46,989 nucleotides of DNA from an uncultured Anaerolineae bacterium (lineage in GTDB: Bacteria; Chloroflexota; Anaerolineae; JACIWP01), in assembly GCA_938049385.1 (NCBI GenBank), contig CALIBQ010000008.1:1-46989 (forward strand). Reading direction: 5' to 3'. Positions 39,245-46,989 of the stretch are shown here, piece by piece. Each line of letters starts with the position of its first letter. The stretch's first letter is position 1. The notes below the pieces were generated by a model. It was not told the origin of the DNA and searched no databases. It saw only the letters and a list, made by a program, of their open reading frames with translations. The position numbers were made by a program, and so were the translations under genes.

Positions 39245-39338
39245 ACATTTGTTCTGAGGGTGCTTGCAGTTGCGCGGAGATTGTCAGGTAGCAGTCGCTT
39301 TCCACCTGACCCTCACCTGGCGCAAGTACTCGCAAAAT

Positions 39339-39367
39339 TTGCCAATCTTTGGCTGATATGCTACAAT
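39339..39367 (+). promoter_or_regulatory. tRNA-Gln promoter
   Basis: TTGCCA (39339-39344), 17-nt spacer, TACAAT (39362-39367), with TGC before the -10 box. The tRNA begins 12 nt later. Confidence 0.8.
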
Positions 39368-39379
39368 AATTATTGCTCT

Positions 39380-39453
39380 TGGGGGATCGTCTAATGGTAG
39401 GACGACAGACTCTGGATCTGTTTGTCGGGGTTCGAATCCCTGTCCCCCAGCCA
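39380..39453 (+). tRNA. tRNA-Gln (anticodon CTG)
   Basis: The acceptor stem TGGGGGA/TCCCCCA, D-arm GTCT...GGAC, anticodon stem ACAGA/TCTGT with loop CTCTGGA (anticodon CTG), T-arm with TTCGAAT and encoded CCA all fold well. It reads CAG codons. The length is 74 nt including CCA, with discriminator G. Confidence 0.97.
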
Positions 39454-39465
39454 AATGGAAGCGGG

Positions 39466-39499
39466 AATGCCCCTGGTGAGAGTCTCACCAGGGGCATTT
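39466..39499. terminator. Terminator of tRNA-Gln, also facing the zincin gene
   Basis: A perfect 15-bp stem AATGCCCCTGGTGAG/CTCACCAGGGGCATT with a 3-nt loop is followed by a short TTTG. It starts 12 nt after the tRNA and ends 5 nt before the convergent zincin stop, so it may serve both. Confidence 0.85.
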
Positions 39500-39504
39500 G
39501 TCGT

Positions 39505-39882
39505 TCAATAAGCGTCCAGTTCCCGCAGGCGGTCGTCGGAGATACCGAAGTGGTGAGCGATCTCGTGCAGGAGGGTGCGGCGGATCTGCCGGCGCACGCC
39601 GGCACGCGAACCGCCGGCCCGCATGATAGGGCCGCGAAACAGGATGATGCGGTCCGGGAGCACCAGGTTGTACCCCTGCCCGCGCTCTATCAGCGGGATG
39701 CCCTGGTACAGGCCGAACAGCGTCTGGCCGGGCGGCACGCCGGCCTGCTCCCGCTCCTCCCGCCCCGGCCAATCGCGGATTTCAATCTCCACGTTCTCCA
39801 TGTGCCGGCGGAATTCTTCTGGCAGGTCCTCCAGGACCTCCATCACGATTTCGGCGAACTCGGACGCGTCCATCCAATCCAT
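39505..39882 (-). CDS. Small zincin-like metallopeptidase family protein
   Basis: This 125-aa protein has H106-E107-I-A-H110 (HEIAHHFG) near the C-terminus, and PDRIILFRGPI before it, typical of the Zincin_1/DUF-type minimal metallopeptidase family. A third ligand (Asp or Glu in GISDDRLRELDAY) is likely. No signal peptide is present. The substrate is unknown. It lies 9 nt after a glutaredoxin-like gene in a minus-strand run. Confidence 0.85.
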   Translation of the reverse strand: MDWMDASEFAEIVMEVLEDLPEEFRRHMENVEIEIRDWPGREEREQAGVPPGQTLFGLYQGIPLIERGQGYNLVLPDRIILFRGPIMRAGGSRAGVRRQIRRTLLHEIAHHFGISDDRLRELDAY

Positions 39883-39891
39883 GGGTCAAAA

Positions 39892-40158
39892 TCATGCTCC
39901 ACCGGCCCGCAGGCCGGCCAGTTTGGCGTTCAGCGCCGGCAGAGATGGCTCCACCAGGATTTCCCCATCCGGGAAGAGGAGGGTGGGCACGCGCCGCTGG
40001 CCGGCGTTGATGTCCTCCACCCAGGCCGCGGCCTCCGGGTCCTGGGAGATGTCTATCCACTGGTACGGGATGCCGGCCTGTTCCAGCACGCGGCGCACCC
40101 AGGCGGAATGGCCGCACCAGGGCGTGCCGTAGAGCCTCACCGGCGCCGGTACGTTCAT
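39892..40158 (-). CDS. Glutaredoxin-like protein with CGHS active site
   Basis: This 88-aa thioredoxin-fold protein has the active-site segment YGTPWCGHSAWV (C15, S18), that is, a monothiol CxxS type. QRRVPTLLFPDGEILVEPS carries the cis-Pro. It is paralogous to the immediately upstream CPDC protein (WIDISQDPEAAAWVEDIN versus WIDISENPEAAAYVEKVN), so a tandem duplication followed by loss of the resolving Cys is likely. The two genes are separated by 2 nt. Confidence 0.9.
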   Translation of the reverse strand: MNVPAPVRLYGTPWCGHSAWVRRVLEQAGIPYQWIDISQDPEAAAWVEDINAGQRRVPTLLFPDGEILVEPSLPALNAKLAGLRAGGA

Positions 40159-40160
40159 CG

Positions 40161-40418
40161 CTACCGCTTCGCTTTCAACGAACGCAGTTTCTGCGCCAGT
40201 GCCGGCGACGAAGGTTCCACCATGACATCCCCGTCGGGGAACACGATAGTGGGCACACTGCGGAAGCCGCCGTTGACCTTCTCCACGTAGGCGGCCGCCT
40301 CGGGGTTCTCGGAGATGTCAATCCACTCGTAGGTCATACCCTCGGCCTCGAACACCTGTTTGGCGCGCCGGCAGTCCGGGCACCAGGTCGTACCGTACAT
40401 CTTGATGGCGGCTGTCAT
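40161..40418 (-). CDS. Glutaredoxin-like protein with CPDC active site
   Basis: This 85-aa thioredoxin-fold protein has the dithiol motif TTWCPDCRRAKQ (C13, C16), similar to mycoredoxin/NrdH-like proteins, and the cis-Pro stretch FRSVPTIVFPDGD. The ATG at 40418 follows GGGAGG at 6 nt; an upstream ATG at 40454 lacks such a site. It is probably a disulfide reductase using a low-molecular thiol or thioredoxin reductase. Confidence 0.91.
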   Translation of the reverse strand: MTAAIKMYGTTWCPDCRRAKQVFEAEGMTYEWIDISENPEAAAYVEKVNGGFRSVPTIVFPDGDVMVEPSSPALAQKLRSLKAKR

Positions 40419-40475
40419 GTCGAACCTCCCAGCGATGATGTGGCATGCGGCCATGCAGAAAACGGGTTATCCCGG

Positions 40476-41180
40476 TTATTCCCTGCGCACATCGCGGTAA
40501 AAGTTTGTGGGCAGTTTGCTCCCGATCGGGCAGGCGGTCAGGCAAGCGGTGCACTGCAGGCGTGTATGAGGTGTGGGATGGTGCTCCATCTGGTCCTGCA
40601 GGACCGCCATCGCCGGCGCCGGCGCGAACTCGGCGATACAGCGCTCCCGCATGAAGCCCCACGGCCCCAGCGCCTTCGTCGGACAGGCCTTCCAGCACAG
40701 CGTACAGCTCGAGCAGTAATAATCCAGCAGTTTGCCGTCCGCCGGCCAGCCTGCATCCACGAACACCGCTCCGAAGCGCACCCGCGGGCCGTAGCGCCGC
40801 GTTACCACCACGTTGTTCTTGCCCAAAATGCCCAAGCCGGCCTCCACCGCCGCCCGCTTCAGGTCAATCAGCGCCAGGCTGTCCTCATATGTCAGCGCCA
40901 TGGCACGCAGGCCGCGCTCCCGCAGGGCCTCGGCCAAGCGAAAGGCCAGCGATTCCAGGAGGGTATAAATGGGCTTATGCCATTTGCGCCGGCCGTCATA
41001 CTCGATGAACATCTCATAGTCGTAGGCTTCGTCCAGCGTAGCTTGCATGCCGACCAGCACCGAGCGCACCCATGTCGGCAGGGCCGGCGAATGGGGACGG
41101 GCAATGCCGGCGGCATCGAACCCGAACTGCACGGCCAGCGCCTTCGCTTCCTGTGGAGAAATCGAGACCGGCTGACTCAT
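40476..41180 (-). CDS. Epoxyqueuosine reductase-like Fe-S protein (short)
   Basis: This 234-aa protein has a C-terminal bacterial ferredoxin region CSSCTLCWKACPTKAL and CTACLTACP with an extra Cys in RERC, enough for two [4Fe-4S] clusters. AGLGILGKNNVVVTRRYGPRVRFGAVF is the QueG-like cobalamin-binding region. Full QueG is usually 310-380 aa with an extra C-terminal HEAT repeat part, so this short version may have another substrate. It ends 55 nt before the glutaredoxin start and overlaps nothing; it is 3 nt after the nitroreductase. Confidence 0.8.
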   Translation of the reverse strand: MSQPVSISPQEAKALAVQFGFDAAGIARPHSPALPTWVRSVLVGMQATLDEAYDYEMFIEYDGRRKWHKPIYTLLESLAFRLAEALRERGLRAMALTYEDSLALIDLKRAAVEAGLGILGKNNVVVTRRYGPRVRFGAVFVDAGWPADGKLLDYYCSSCTLCWKACPTKALGPWGFMRERCIAEFAPAPAMAVLQDQMEHHPTPHTRLQCTACLTACPIGSKLPTNFYRDVRRE

Positions 41181-41183
41181 GGT

Positions 41184-41708
41184 CTACCCGATAAACGTAA
41201 CCACCTCGGAGAGGGGCCGGCGCGAGCGCGCCGCCGGCCGGCCGTGGGCGGGATACCCGATGGGTACCAGGGCCACCGGCCGCAGGGCCGGCGGAAGCGA
41301 CAAACACTGACTGACCTCGTCCTCGTCAAAAGCGCCTACCCAGCAGGCGCCTAATCCCAGCGCGGTCGCCGCCAGCAGGATATGTTCGGTGGCGGCCGCC
41401 GTGTCCTGCAGGCAGTACAGCATTTTGCCCCGATAGCCGTAGCGCGCCGCGGAGCGGTCCGGCTCGGCACACACCGCGATCACCACCGGCGCCTGCGAGA
41501 CAAAGACCTGACCGTAGGCCGCGGCGGCCAGGCAAGTGCGCGTCTGCGCGTCCCGCACCACGAAAAAGTGCCAGGGTTGGCGGTTGCCGGCGGAGGGTGC
41601 CGCTATCGCCGCCTCCAGGATGCGCCGGATGAATTCCGCCGGCACATCGCGCCGAGGGTCGAACTCCCGCACGCTGTGCCGTGCCGCGATCACTTCCCAG
41701 AAGTCCAT
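41184..41708 (-). CDS. Nitroreductase-family flavoprotein
   Basis: This 174-aa FMN protein has RHSVREFDPRRDVP at the N-terminus, AIAAPSAGNRQPWHFFVVRD, and LLAATALGLGACWVGAFDEDEV. It probably acts as an NAD(P)H-dependent reductase. Its stop is 3 nt from the QueG-like start, so the two are cotranscribed and may share a redox task. Confidence 0.93.
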   Translation of the reverse strand: MDFWEVIAARHSVREFDPRRDVPAEFIRRILEAAIAAPSAGNRQPWHFFVVRDAQTRTCLAAAAYGQVFVSQAPVVIAVCAEPDRSAARYGYRGKMLYCLQDTAAATEHILLAATALGLGACWVGAFDEDEVSQCLSLPPALRPVALVPIGYPAHGRPAARSRRPLSEVVTFIG

Positions 41709-41748
41709 GGCCCCTTCCTTTCTGCCGTAGAGGCCGGCGGGCCAGCCG

Positions 41749-42552
41749 TCATTGGCTTTCCTGAATCGTCCTCGAGAGTGCGGACTGCCAGCGTTCCAGA
41801 GCGCGCAGGAGCCGGTAGTCCGTCATGTCCAGGTTCAGCGGCGTGACAGAGATGTATCCGTTCGCCACCGCACCGATATCGGTGCCGTCCTCGATGATGC
41901 CGGAAGGCGGCGCTCCGCCGATCCAGTAGTAATCCTGGCCGCGGGGGTCCTGCCGGCACACCAGCTCATCCTGATAGATACGCTTCCCCAGGCGGGTGAA
42001 CATGACGCCGCGAATTTGGTCGCCTGGGATGGCCGGCACATTGACATTGAGAAGGGTATCCGGCGGCAGTCCCTCTTTGAGCACCTGCGCGGCCAGGAGC
42101 GCGGCAAAACGCGCCGCCGGCTCGAAATCTTTGCCGGATTCAAAGGTATCCAGCGAGACGGCGATGGCCGGGATGCCGAAGACCGCCGCCTCCATGGCCG
42201 CTGCCACCGTGCCGGAATAGGTGATATCATGCCCCATGTTCGGGCCTTGATTGATGCCCGAGACCACCAGGTCCAATTTGGGCTGTACCAGGCCGAGGAT
42301 GGCCAGCCCGACGCAGTCGGAGGGGGAACCGTTGGTAATGAGCGCCGGCGTGCCGTCAGCAAGCTGGGTGCGCTGGACCCGCAGGGGCTTGTGCATGGTC
42401 TTGTTGTGGCCGGCGACCGACCAGTTATGGTCAGGGGCGAAGACAGTGATTTTCCCCAGCCCCTCCAGTGCCCTTTTCAAGGCCAGCAGGCCGGGCGCCT
42501 GCACGCCGTCGTCGTTGGTCACCAGAATATGGTACACTCGCTCCTCTGTCAT
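41749..42552 (-). CDS. surE: 5'/3'-nucleotidase SurE
   Basis: This 267-aa metal-dependent phosphatase acts on nucleoside monophosphates. The N-terminal TNDDGVQAPGLLAL holds D14 and D15, with VFAPDHNWSVAGHNKTM and SGINQGPNMGHDITYSGTVAAAMEAAVFGIPAIAVS. The length is typical. It starts 12 nt after the zinc-ribbon gene. Confidence 0.96.
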   Translation of the reverse strand: MTEERVYHILVTNDDGVQAPGLLALKRALEGLGKITVFAPDHNWSVAGHNKTMHKPLRVQRTQLADGTPALITNGSPSDCVGLAILGLVQPKLDLVVSGINQGPNMGHDITYSGTVAAAMEAAVFGIPAIAVSLDTFESGKDFEPAARFAALLAAQVLKEGLPPDTLLNVNVPAIPGDQIRGVMFTRLGKRIYQDELVCRQDPRGQDYYWIGGAPPSGIIEDGTDIGAVANGYISVTPLNLDMTDYRLLRALERWQSALSRTIQESQ

Positions 42553-42564
42553 ACGCTCCTCGTG

Positions 42565-42948
42565 TTATCCACTGATGCGCCGGCCGCACTGCGGGCAGAA
42601 GCGGTCGCCGGCGAAGAGCGCCGCACCGCAGGCCGGACAGGCCCCCACCAGAACAGGTGCCCCCGCCTTCGGCCGGCTGGCTTCCACCATCGCGGCCAGG
42701 CGCGCCTCTTCCTGCTCGATGCGCTCCTGAAGCTCACCAAGCTGAGCAATCTTCAGGCTGAGCCCCGGCAGGGTGATTTCCCCGCTGGCATATAGCGCGA
42801 CTGCCTCCTCGCCGATTTCCGCCAGCAGGTCATGCCGCTCGGTGCGGAGCTTCTCCAAGCCGGCGCGGATTTCGATGGTCTCCGCTGGCTCCCCGGCCGT
42901 TCCCGCTTCGGGATGTTCTCGTCCTGCGGTACGCTTTTCGTCCTGCAT
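42565..42948 (-). CDS. Coiled-coil and zinc-ribbon protein
   Basis: This 127-aa protein has a helical region (about residues 25-90, with LQERIEQEEARLAAMV) followed by a C-terminal zinc ribbon ACPACGAALFAGDRFCPQCGRRI. No enzyme motif is visible. The ATG at 42948 fits the ribosome site; an upstream ATG at 42975 is possible. It lies between the penicillin-binding protein and surE, 52 nt after the former. Confidence 0.75.
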   Translation of the reverse strand: MQDEKRTAGREHPEAGTAGEPAETIEIRAGLEKLRTERHDLLAEIGEEAVALYASGEITLPGLSLKIAQLGELQERIEQEEARLAAMVEASRPKAGAPVLVGACPACGAALFAGDRFCPQCGRRISG

Positions 42949-43000
42949 ACTACCAGCCTCCTGACACCGCGACACTGGGGCCGGCGCGAAAGGGCAGCGT

Positions 43001-46000
43001 TCACGCAGGTGGCAGACGACGAAGCAGTGTCCACGCCGGCCGATCTTCCCGCAAATAGGCCGCCTCTGGCCAGATCATCATGCTGGTCTTCGGCTTTTCG
43101 TCCTTTTTCGGCTTATGCATGACGTAGATGCGGATTTTATCGCTCTCCGCCTTGTTGCCGGCGCCGTCATACGCTACCACATGGATGACGTGCGTCTCGG
43201 TATAGCCCAGCGTGTCAGAGATAATGCCGCGCCCATTGGAGAACCACTGGGTGTAGCGCACCCCGATACCGGGCAGTTCCTCGCGGATGACCTCGGTATC
43301 GGTGATGACCTGCTCGCCAATGACCGCGCCCGTTACAGGGTCGGTGATCGGTTCGATATGGGTGATGACCAGCCCGGGGCTGGGGACCGTATCGGACATG
43401 ACGATGGTCCATTTGGTGTTATACGGCGTCACCGTGCTGGTCCCCACCAGTTCGCCGTCCAGGAAGAACTCCACGCGGTCCATGAAGACATTATCCTGGG
43501 CATCGGCCTGGATGCTGACCCACTCATCATCTTCCTTGATGTACACGTCCCCGTCGCGCGGGTGCGTCAGCTTGACCTTGGGCGGGGTGTTATCCACGGT
43601 AACCTGGATGGGCGCGTCCTGGACACTGCCGTCGTGCCGCACCACGCGCAACTGCAGGGTGTACAGGCCGTCCTCCAGGCCGCTCACATCCCAGAATTCC
43701 AGCGGGCCGTGGTCAACCGCATCGTAGCGGTCGCCGCCGATCTGGCTCCAGGAAGTGGGGTTCAACCCCTTTCCGAACTCCAGGCGCCACATCTTGAAGC
43801 CCGGGCCTTTGGCGTTGCCGATGATCGCCACCCCCTTGCTGATATAGGCATAGGGTGCCGGCTCGATAATCGCTACGTCGCCAGCGGCCGGCGCCGGCCC
43901 ATACGCATCATCGTACACCGTCGGCGGCTGGGGGATATTGTTTTCCCGCACCCAGTCCGCCGCCTCCGGCGGATAAATCTCGTACACCCGCTCCTCCACC
44001 AGCTCCGGCGGCGTATATACCGTCGCCAGTTTGCCCGTCTCCTTATTCACCCGGAACATCTGGTGCACGGTGCAGTACTGCGTCGGCTCGGTGCCCTCGA
44101 TAAACAGTTCCCTCACCCGATGGGGACAGTATTCGGTAGGCAGCATGCCGGAGACCGAGCAGACCTCTTTCTCCACCAATCCCGGCGGCCGCACGAACTG
44201 TTCCACCGGCAGGCCCTCGTGTAGGTACTCCATCACCGCTTGCCAGATGGGGGCGGCACCAAGCGATCCCGGGACACGCTCCATAGGATCGTTGTTGGCG
44301 TTTCCGACCCAGACACCGGTGATGTATTGAGGGGTATAGCCGATGGCCCAGGCATCGCGCCAGTCGTTGGAGGTGCCGGTCTTGATGGCCGCCGGCCGGT
44401 CCTTCAGATGCATACGGTTGTTGGCGCCGAACGCTGGGATGCGCGCCTGATTATCTGCCAGGATATCGGTGACCAGGTAGGACAGGGCCGGCGGCAGGAT
44501 GGAACGCTGTTCCGGCTGGTCGAACGACTTAAGCACGTTGCCGTGGCGGTCCTCCACCCGCAGGATGGCCACCGGCTGTAGTTCGCGGAAGCCGGGTTCG
44601 CGCTCCTCCTCCCGTACCGGTGCCCCGATCATTACCCCACCGTTGGCCAGCACGCTGAAGGCATAGGTCATATCCAGCAGGGTGACTTCGCCGCCGCCCA
44701 GGGTCAGGCTCAGGCCGTACTGGTCGCCCCGCAGAGTGGTGATGCCCATGCGGTGGGCCAGGTCAATGACGTTCTTGACGCCGGCCTTGCTCAACGCCCA
44801 GACCGCCGGGATGTTGTACGAGTTGGCCAGTGCATTCCGCAGGCGTACCGGGCCGTGATACTTGCGGTCGTAGTTCTCCGGCACATAATTCGGGTTCGGC
44901 GGGTCGGGGAAGGCCGTGCGCACATCCATGACCATCTGTGCGGCGGTATAGCCTTGAGAGAACAGAGTGAGGTAGGTGAAAGGCTTGAAGGCGGAGCCCG
45001 GCTGGCGCGGGGCCAGTGCCATATTCACCTGGCCATCAATGTCTTTATTATTGTAGTCCAGGCTTCCCATCATGGCCAGGATTTCGCCGGTGCGCGGCCG
45101 CATGACCACCACCGCAGCGTTGGAGACATTGCGTTTGACCTGCGTATCTTCCTGGAGCGATTTGATATGGGCGCGGGCAATTTCCTCCACCTTGTGCTGG
45201 AGGTCCAGGTCCAGCGTGGTGTAAACCCGCAGGCCGCCGCCGTAGACCATGTCTGGGCCGAACTCCTTCTCCAGTTGCTTGCGCACCCATAAGGCGAAGT
45301 GCGGCGCTTCCATGGCGGCAAAGCGTGTTTCCAGGGTCGGCCGGATGGTCAGCTCCTGGGCATAGGCGCTCTCGGCCTGTTCCTTGGTGATGTAGCCGGC
45401 CTGCACCATGGCATCCAGCACCACCTTCTGCCGGCGCTTGGCCTGCTCCGGATTGTCAATGGGGTTCAGCGCCGGATACTGCGGCAGAGCCGCCAGCATG
45501 GCCGCCTCCGCCAGGTTCACATCGCGGATGGATTTGCCGAAATAGACCTGGGCGGCGGCCTCCACGCCGTAGGCGAAGTTGCCGTAGTAGATGTAGTTCA
45601 GGTACCATTCCAGGATCTGGTCTTTGCCGGCCTTCCCCGGATAGCGCCGCGAGATCTCCACGGCCAGGATGGCCTCTTTCAGCTTGCGGGTATAGGAGCG
45701 CTGATACCGCTCCTCCACCGGGATGAAGACATGCTTGACCAACTGCTGGGTAATGGAACTGCCGCCCTGAATGGGCCGGCCCTGCAGGTTGTTCCAGAAG
45801 GCGCGCAGAAGCCCTCGGATATTGACGCCCGGGTTCTCGTAGAAACTGCGATCCTCCAGCGCGATGGTCGCCTGCTGAACCACCAGCGGGATTTCCGAGA
45901 GCGGCATATAGGTGCGGTCGCCGCGATGCGGCCGGGGGTCGAATACCTCGTACAGCAGGTGCTGACCGGTGCGGTCATAGATTTTGGTGGTCTCAAACTC

Positions 46001-46219
46001 TTCCCGCACGGCCTGCACCTGCTCGGGGTCCGGCAGGCTCTGGGCGAAGTACGTATAGATGCCGGCGGCGGCCCCCACTGCGGCCAGCACCACACCCACG
46101 TTGACCAGCAATCCGAGCACGAGTACGCCGGCTATGATCTTCAGCATCAGCACGGCGGTGCCGCTGTGGTCCCGCCGGCGCTGACGCCGGTATATCGCTA
46201 ACCTGCGAGATGCATCCAT
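43001..46219 (-). CDS. Class A penicillin-binding protein (PBP1A-like) with a C-terminal Ig-like extension
   Basis: This 1072-aa bifunctional peptidoglycan synthase has a basic cytoplasmic tail, one membrane helix (about residues 25-58), then a GT51 glycosyltransferase (IALEDRSFYENPGVNIRG with catalytic Glu; GGSSITQQLVKH; AVEISRRYPGKAGKDQILEWYLN). The transpeptidase has S-x-x-K in PGSAFKPFTYL, SYN in NALANSYNIPAVW and KTGTSNDWRDAWAIGY. After it come about 300 aa, including an Ig-like domain (VKLTHPRDGDVYIKEDDEWVSI, RVEFFLDGELVGTS), making it longer than typical PBP1A. The ATG at 46219 precedes GGGGTGG on the minus strand; a longer frame to 46312 crosses the promoter. Confidence 0.95.
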   Translation of the reverse strand: MDASRRLAIYRRQRRRDHSGTAVLMLKIIAGVLVLGLLVNVGVVLAAVGAAAGIYTYFAQSLPDPEQVQAVREEFETTKIYDRTGQHLLYEVFDPRPHRGDRTYMPLSEIPLVVQQATIALEDRSFYENPGVNIRGLLRAFWNNLQGRPIQGGSSITQQLVKHVFIPVEERYQRSYTRKLKEAILAVEISRRYPGKAGKDQILEWYLNYIYYGNFAYGVEAAAQVYFGKSIRDVNLAEAAMLAALPQYPALNPIDNPEQAKRRQKVVLDAMVQAGYITKEQAESAYAQELTIRPTLETRFAAMEAPHFALWVRKQLEKEFGPDMVYGGGLRVYTTLDLDLQHKVEEIARAHIKSLQEDTQVKRNVSNAAVVVMRPRTGEILAMMGSLDYNNKDIDGQVNMALAPRQPGSAFKPFTYLTLFSQGYTAAQMVMDVRTAFPDPPNPNYVPENYDRKYHGPVRLRNALANSYNIPAVWALSKAGVKNVIDLAHRMGITTLRGDQYGLSLTLGGGEVTLLDMTYAFSVLANGGVMIGAPVREEEREPGFRELQPVAILRVEDRHGNVLKSFDQPEQRSILPPALSYLVTDILADNQARIPAFGANNRMHLKDRPAAIKTGTSNDWRDAWAIGYTPQYITGVWVGNANNDPMERVPGSLGAAPIWQAVMEYLHEGLPVEQFVRPPGLVEKEVCSVSGMLPTEYCPHRVRELFIEGTEPTQYCTVHQMFRVNKETGKLATVYTPPELVEERVYEIYPPEAADWVRENNIPQPPTVYDDAYGPAPAAGDVAIIEPAPYAYISKGVAIIGNAKGPGFKMWRLEFGKGLNPTSWSQIGGDRYDAVDHGPLEFWDVSGLEDGLYTLQLRVVRHDGSVQDAPIQVTVDNTPPKVKLTHPRDGDVYIKEDDEWVSIQADAQDNVFMDRVEFFLDGELVGTSTVTPYNTKWTIVMSDTVPSPGLVITHIEPITDPVTGAVIGEQVITDTEVIREELPGIGVRYTQWFSNGRGIISDTLGYTETHVIHVVAYDGAGNKAESDKIRIYVMHKPKKDEKPKTSMMIWPEAAYLREDRPAWTLLRRLPPA

Positions 46220-46246
46220 TCTACCACCCCAGTTCTCCAATGTATC

Positions 46247-46276
46247 CTTATACGCCGAGTATGGTATCAGAAACAA
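46247..46276 (-). promoter_or_regulatory. Candidate promoter of the penicillin-binding protein gene
   Basis: On the minus strand, TTGTTT (46276-46271), 18-nt spacer, TATAAG (46252-46247). An alternative TTGTCA with TACCAT lies just upstream. Confidence 0.45.
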
Positions 46277-46296
46277 GGGAGAATGACAAGTTGCAT

Positions 46297-46317
46297 CCCA
46301 GATGACAGTCATCTGGG
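46297..46317. promoter_or_regulatory. Perfect 21-nt palindrome between divergent cell-envelope genes
   Basis: Arms CCCAGATGAC (46297-46306) and GTCATCTGGG (46308-46317) surround a single A. It lies between the PBP promoter and the ftsH promoter, 22 nt before the latter's -35 box. No T-tract follows, so it looks like an operator for a dimeric regulator and not a terminator. The internal TGACAGTCATCT recurs at 6241-6252 upstream of murJ. Confidence 0.55.
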
Positions 46318-46338
46318 CCTGCCCTCTCGGCGCCGGTT

Positions 46339-46366
46339 TTGACGCGCCCCCCGGTTGTGTTATAAT
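46339..46366 (+). promoter_or_regulatory. ftsH promoter
   Basis: TTGACG (46339-46344), 16-nt spacer, TATAAT (46361-46366) with TGT before it (extended -10). The start would be near 46373, leaving a leader of about 57 nt. Confidence 0.8.
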
Positions 46367-46429
46367 TATTGTAGTAGTTCATCATAGTATGTGACTGGAA
46401 ATTTCAAAGGACGGTACACAAACATCCCA

Positions 46430-46989
46430 TGAACCGCAGGTGGATGTATCTCATCATCGCCGCGGCCATTGCCGCGGTGCTTTTCACCCTGTTACAGCCG
46501 CCGGCCACCCAGGACGAGATCTCACTGAAGGCGCTGGCCGACGAGGTTTCCGCCGGCAAGGTGAAAAGCATCACTATCAATAAGGACCAGTTGTATATCC
46601 AGCGGGTCGACGGTTCGCGCGCCCTCTCTCGCAAGGAAGAGGATGTCAGCCTGCTCAAGACCCTTTCCGACCTGGGGGTGCCCCAGGATAAGCTAGCCGC
46701 CGTATCCATTAAGGTCCAACCGCCCAGCCTGTTCGACAACTGGTGGGCCATCCTGGGCACGATTCTGCCGCTGATCGTGGTGGTCGCCTTCTTCATGCTC
46801 ATTATGCGGCAGGCGCAGGGGGGTAACAACCAGGCCATCCAGTTCGCCCGCAGTCGGGCGCGCCTTATCACGGGGGATCGGCCGGCCGTCACCTTTGACG
46901 ACGTCGCCGGCGCCGATGAGGCCAAACAGGAGCTCCAGGAGGTGGTGGAATTCCTCAAGGACCCCCGCAAGTTCGCCGCCCTGGGCGCC
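46430..46989 (+). CDS. ftsH: ATP-dependent zinc metalloprotease FtsH, N-terminal part, cut by window edge
   Basis: 186 codons are present. A first membrane helix (about residues 5-22: WMYLIIAAAIAAVLFTLL) is followed by the extracytoplasmic FtsH_ext domain, a second helix (about 104-124: WWAILGTILPLIVVVAFFMLI), then RQAQGGNNQ and the start of the AAA domain, VTFDDVAGADEAKQELQEVVEFLKDP, which is diagnostic of FtsH. The Walker motifs and HEXXH lie beyond the window. The ribosome site is weak: AAAGGA stands about 18 nt before the ATG, so translation initiation may be atypical. Confidence 0.95.

Noticed and set aside
39184-39380. A T-box or peptide attenuator in front of trpS
   Set aside because: The predicted leader is only about 25 nt; there is no T-box motif or terminator, so trpS appears to use a simple promoter.

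Overview
The window looks like a piece of a high-GC bacterial chromosome. GCCGGC hexamers are very dense, promoters are sigma70-like, and the gene content is that of a free-living prototroph able to metabolise anaerobically. Together these suggest a Chloroflexota-type organism (Anaerolineae-like). That placement is inference from style and gene content; no rRNA or ribosomal protein marker is present to confirm it. No outer-membrane assembly gene is seen.

Layout. 1-69: edge of an IS630-like transposase. 143-657: dispersed repeats, a promoter and an isoleucine-type T-box leader in front of alaX-ileS. These are followed by lspA, an RluA-family pseudouridine synthase and murJ (to 7924). 7928-13678 (minus strand): an exporter operon with one ABC-2 permease, two separate ATPases and two membrane-fusion proteins. 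13827-24998: a second copy of the repeats, a promoter, a classical attenuator encoding a Leu/Val/Ile-rich leader peptide, a second terminator, and the complete branched-chain amino acid operon ilvD-ilvB-ilvN-ilvC-ilvE-leuA-leuC-leuD-leuB. 25076-26751 (minus strand): a homocitrate synthase/isopropylmalate synthase-like gene with its own leader peptide and attenuator. 26746-27655: a decayed IS1182-like element.

28159-34236: a six-gene redox operon (etfB, ferredoxin-fused etfA, acyl-CoA dehydrogenase, a ferredoxin-fused 2-oxoacid:ferredoxin oxidoreductase alpha subunit, and its beta and gamma subunits). It links 2-oxoacid oxidation, reduced ferredoxin and an ETF/acyl-CoA dehydrogenase pair. 34244-38107: a complex inverted repeat carrying a promoter, a tandem-GAF protein, a TauE/DUF1634 pair, an MBL-fold hydrolase and a secreted protein of unknown function. 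38104-46219: trpS, tRNA-Gln(CTG), a small zincin, two tandem glutaredoxin-like proteins, a QueG-like Fe-S protein, a nitroreductase, surE, a zinc-ribbon protein and a large class A penicillin-binding protein. 46430-end: the start of ftsH.

The most unusual theme is regulatory. Three units in this window (ileS, ilv-leu, homocitrate synthase-like) are controlled by premature transcription termination. All three have the same upstream promoter architecture: GGACT, 9 nt, CCCTC, 10-12 nt, then a perfect TTGACA -35 box and a -10 box at 17 nt. In the third case this motif is the outer edge of the IS1182-like remnant. Either transposon ends have supplied outward promoters to amino-acid genes, or a shared upstream regulatory element exists.
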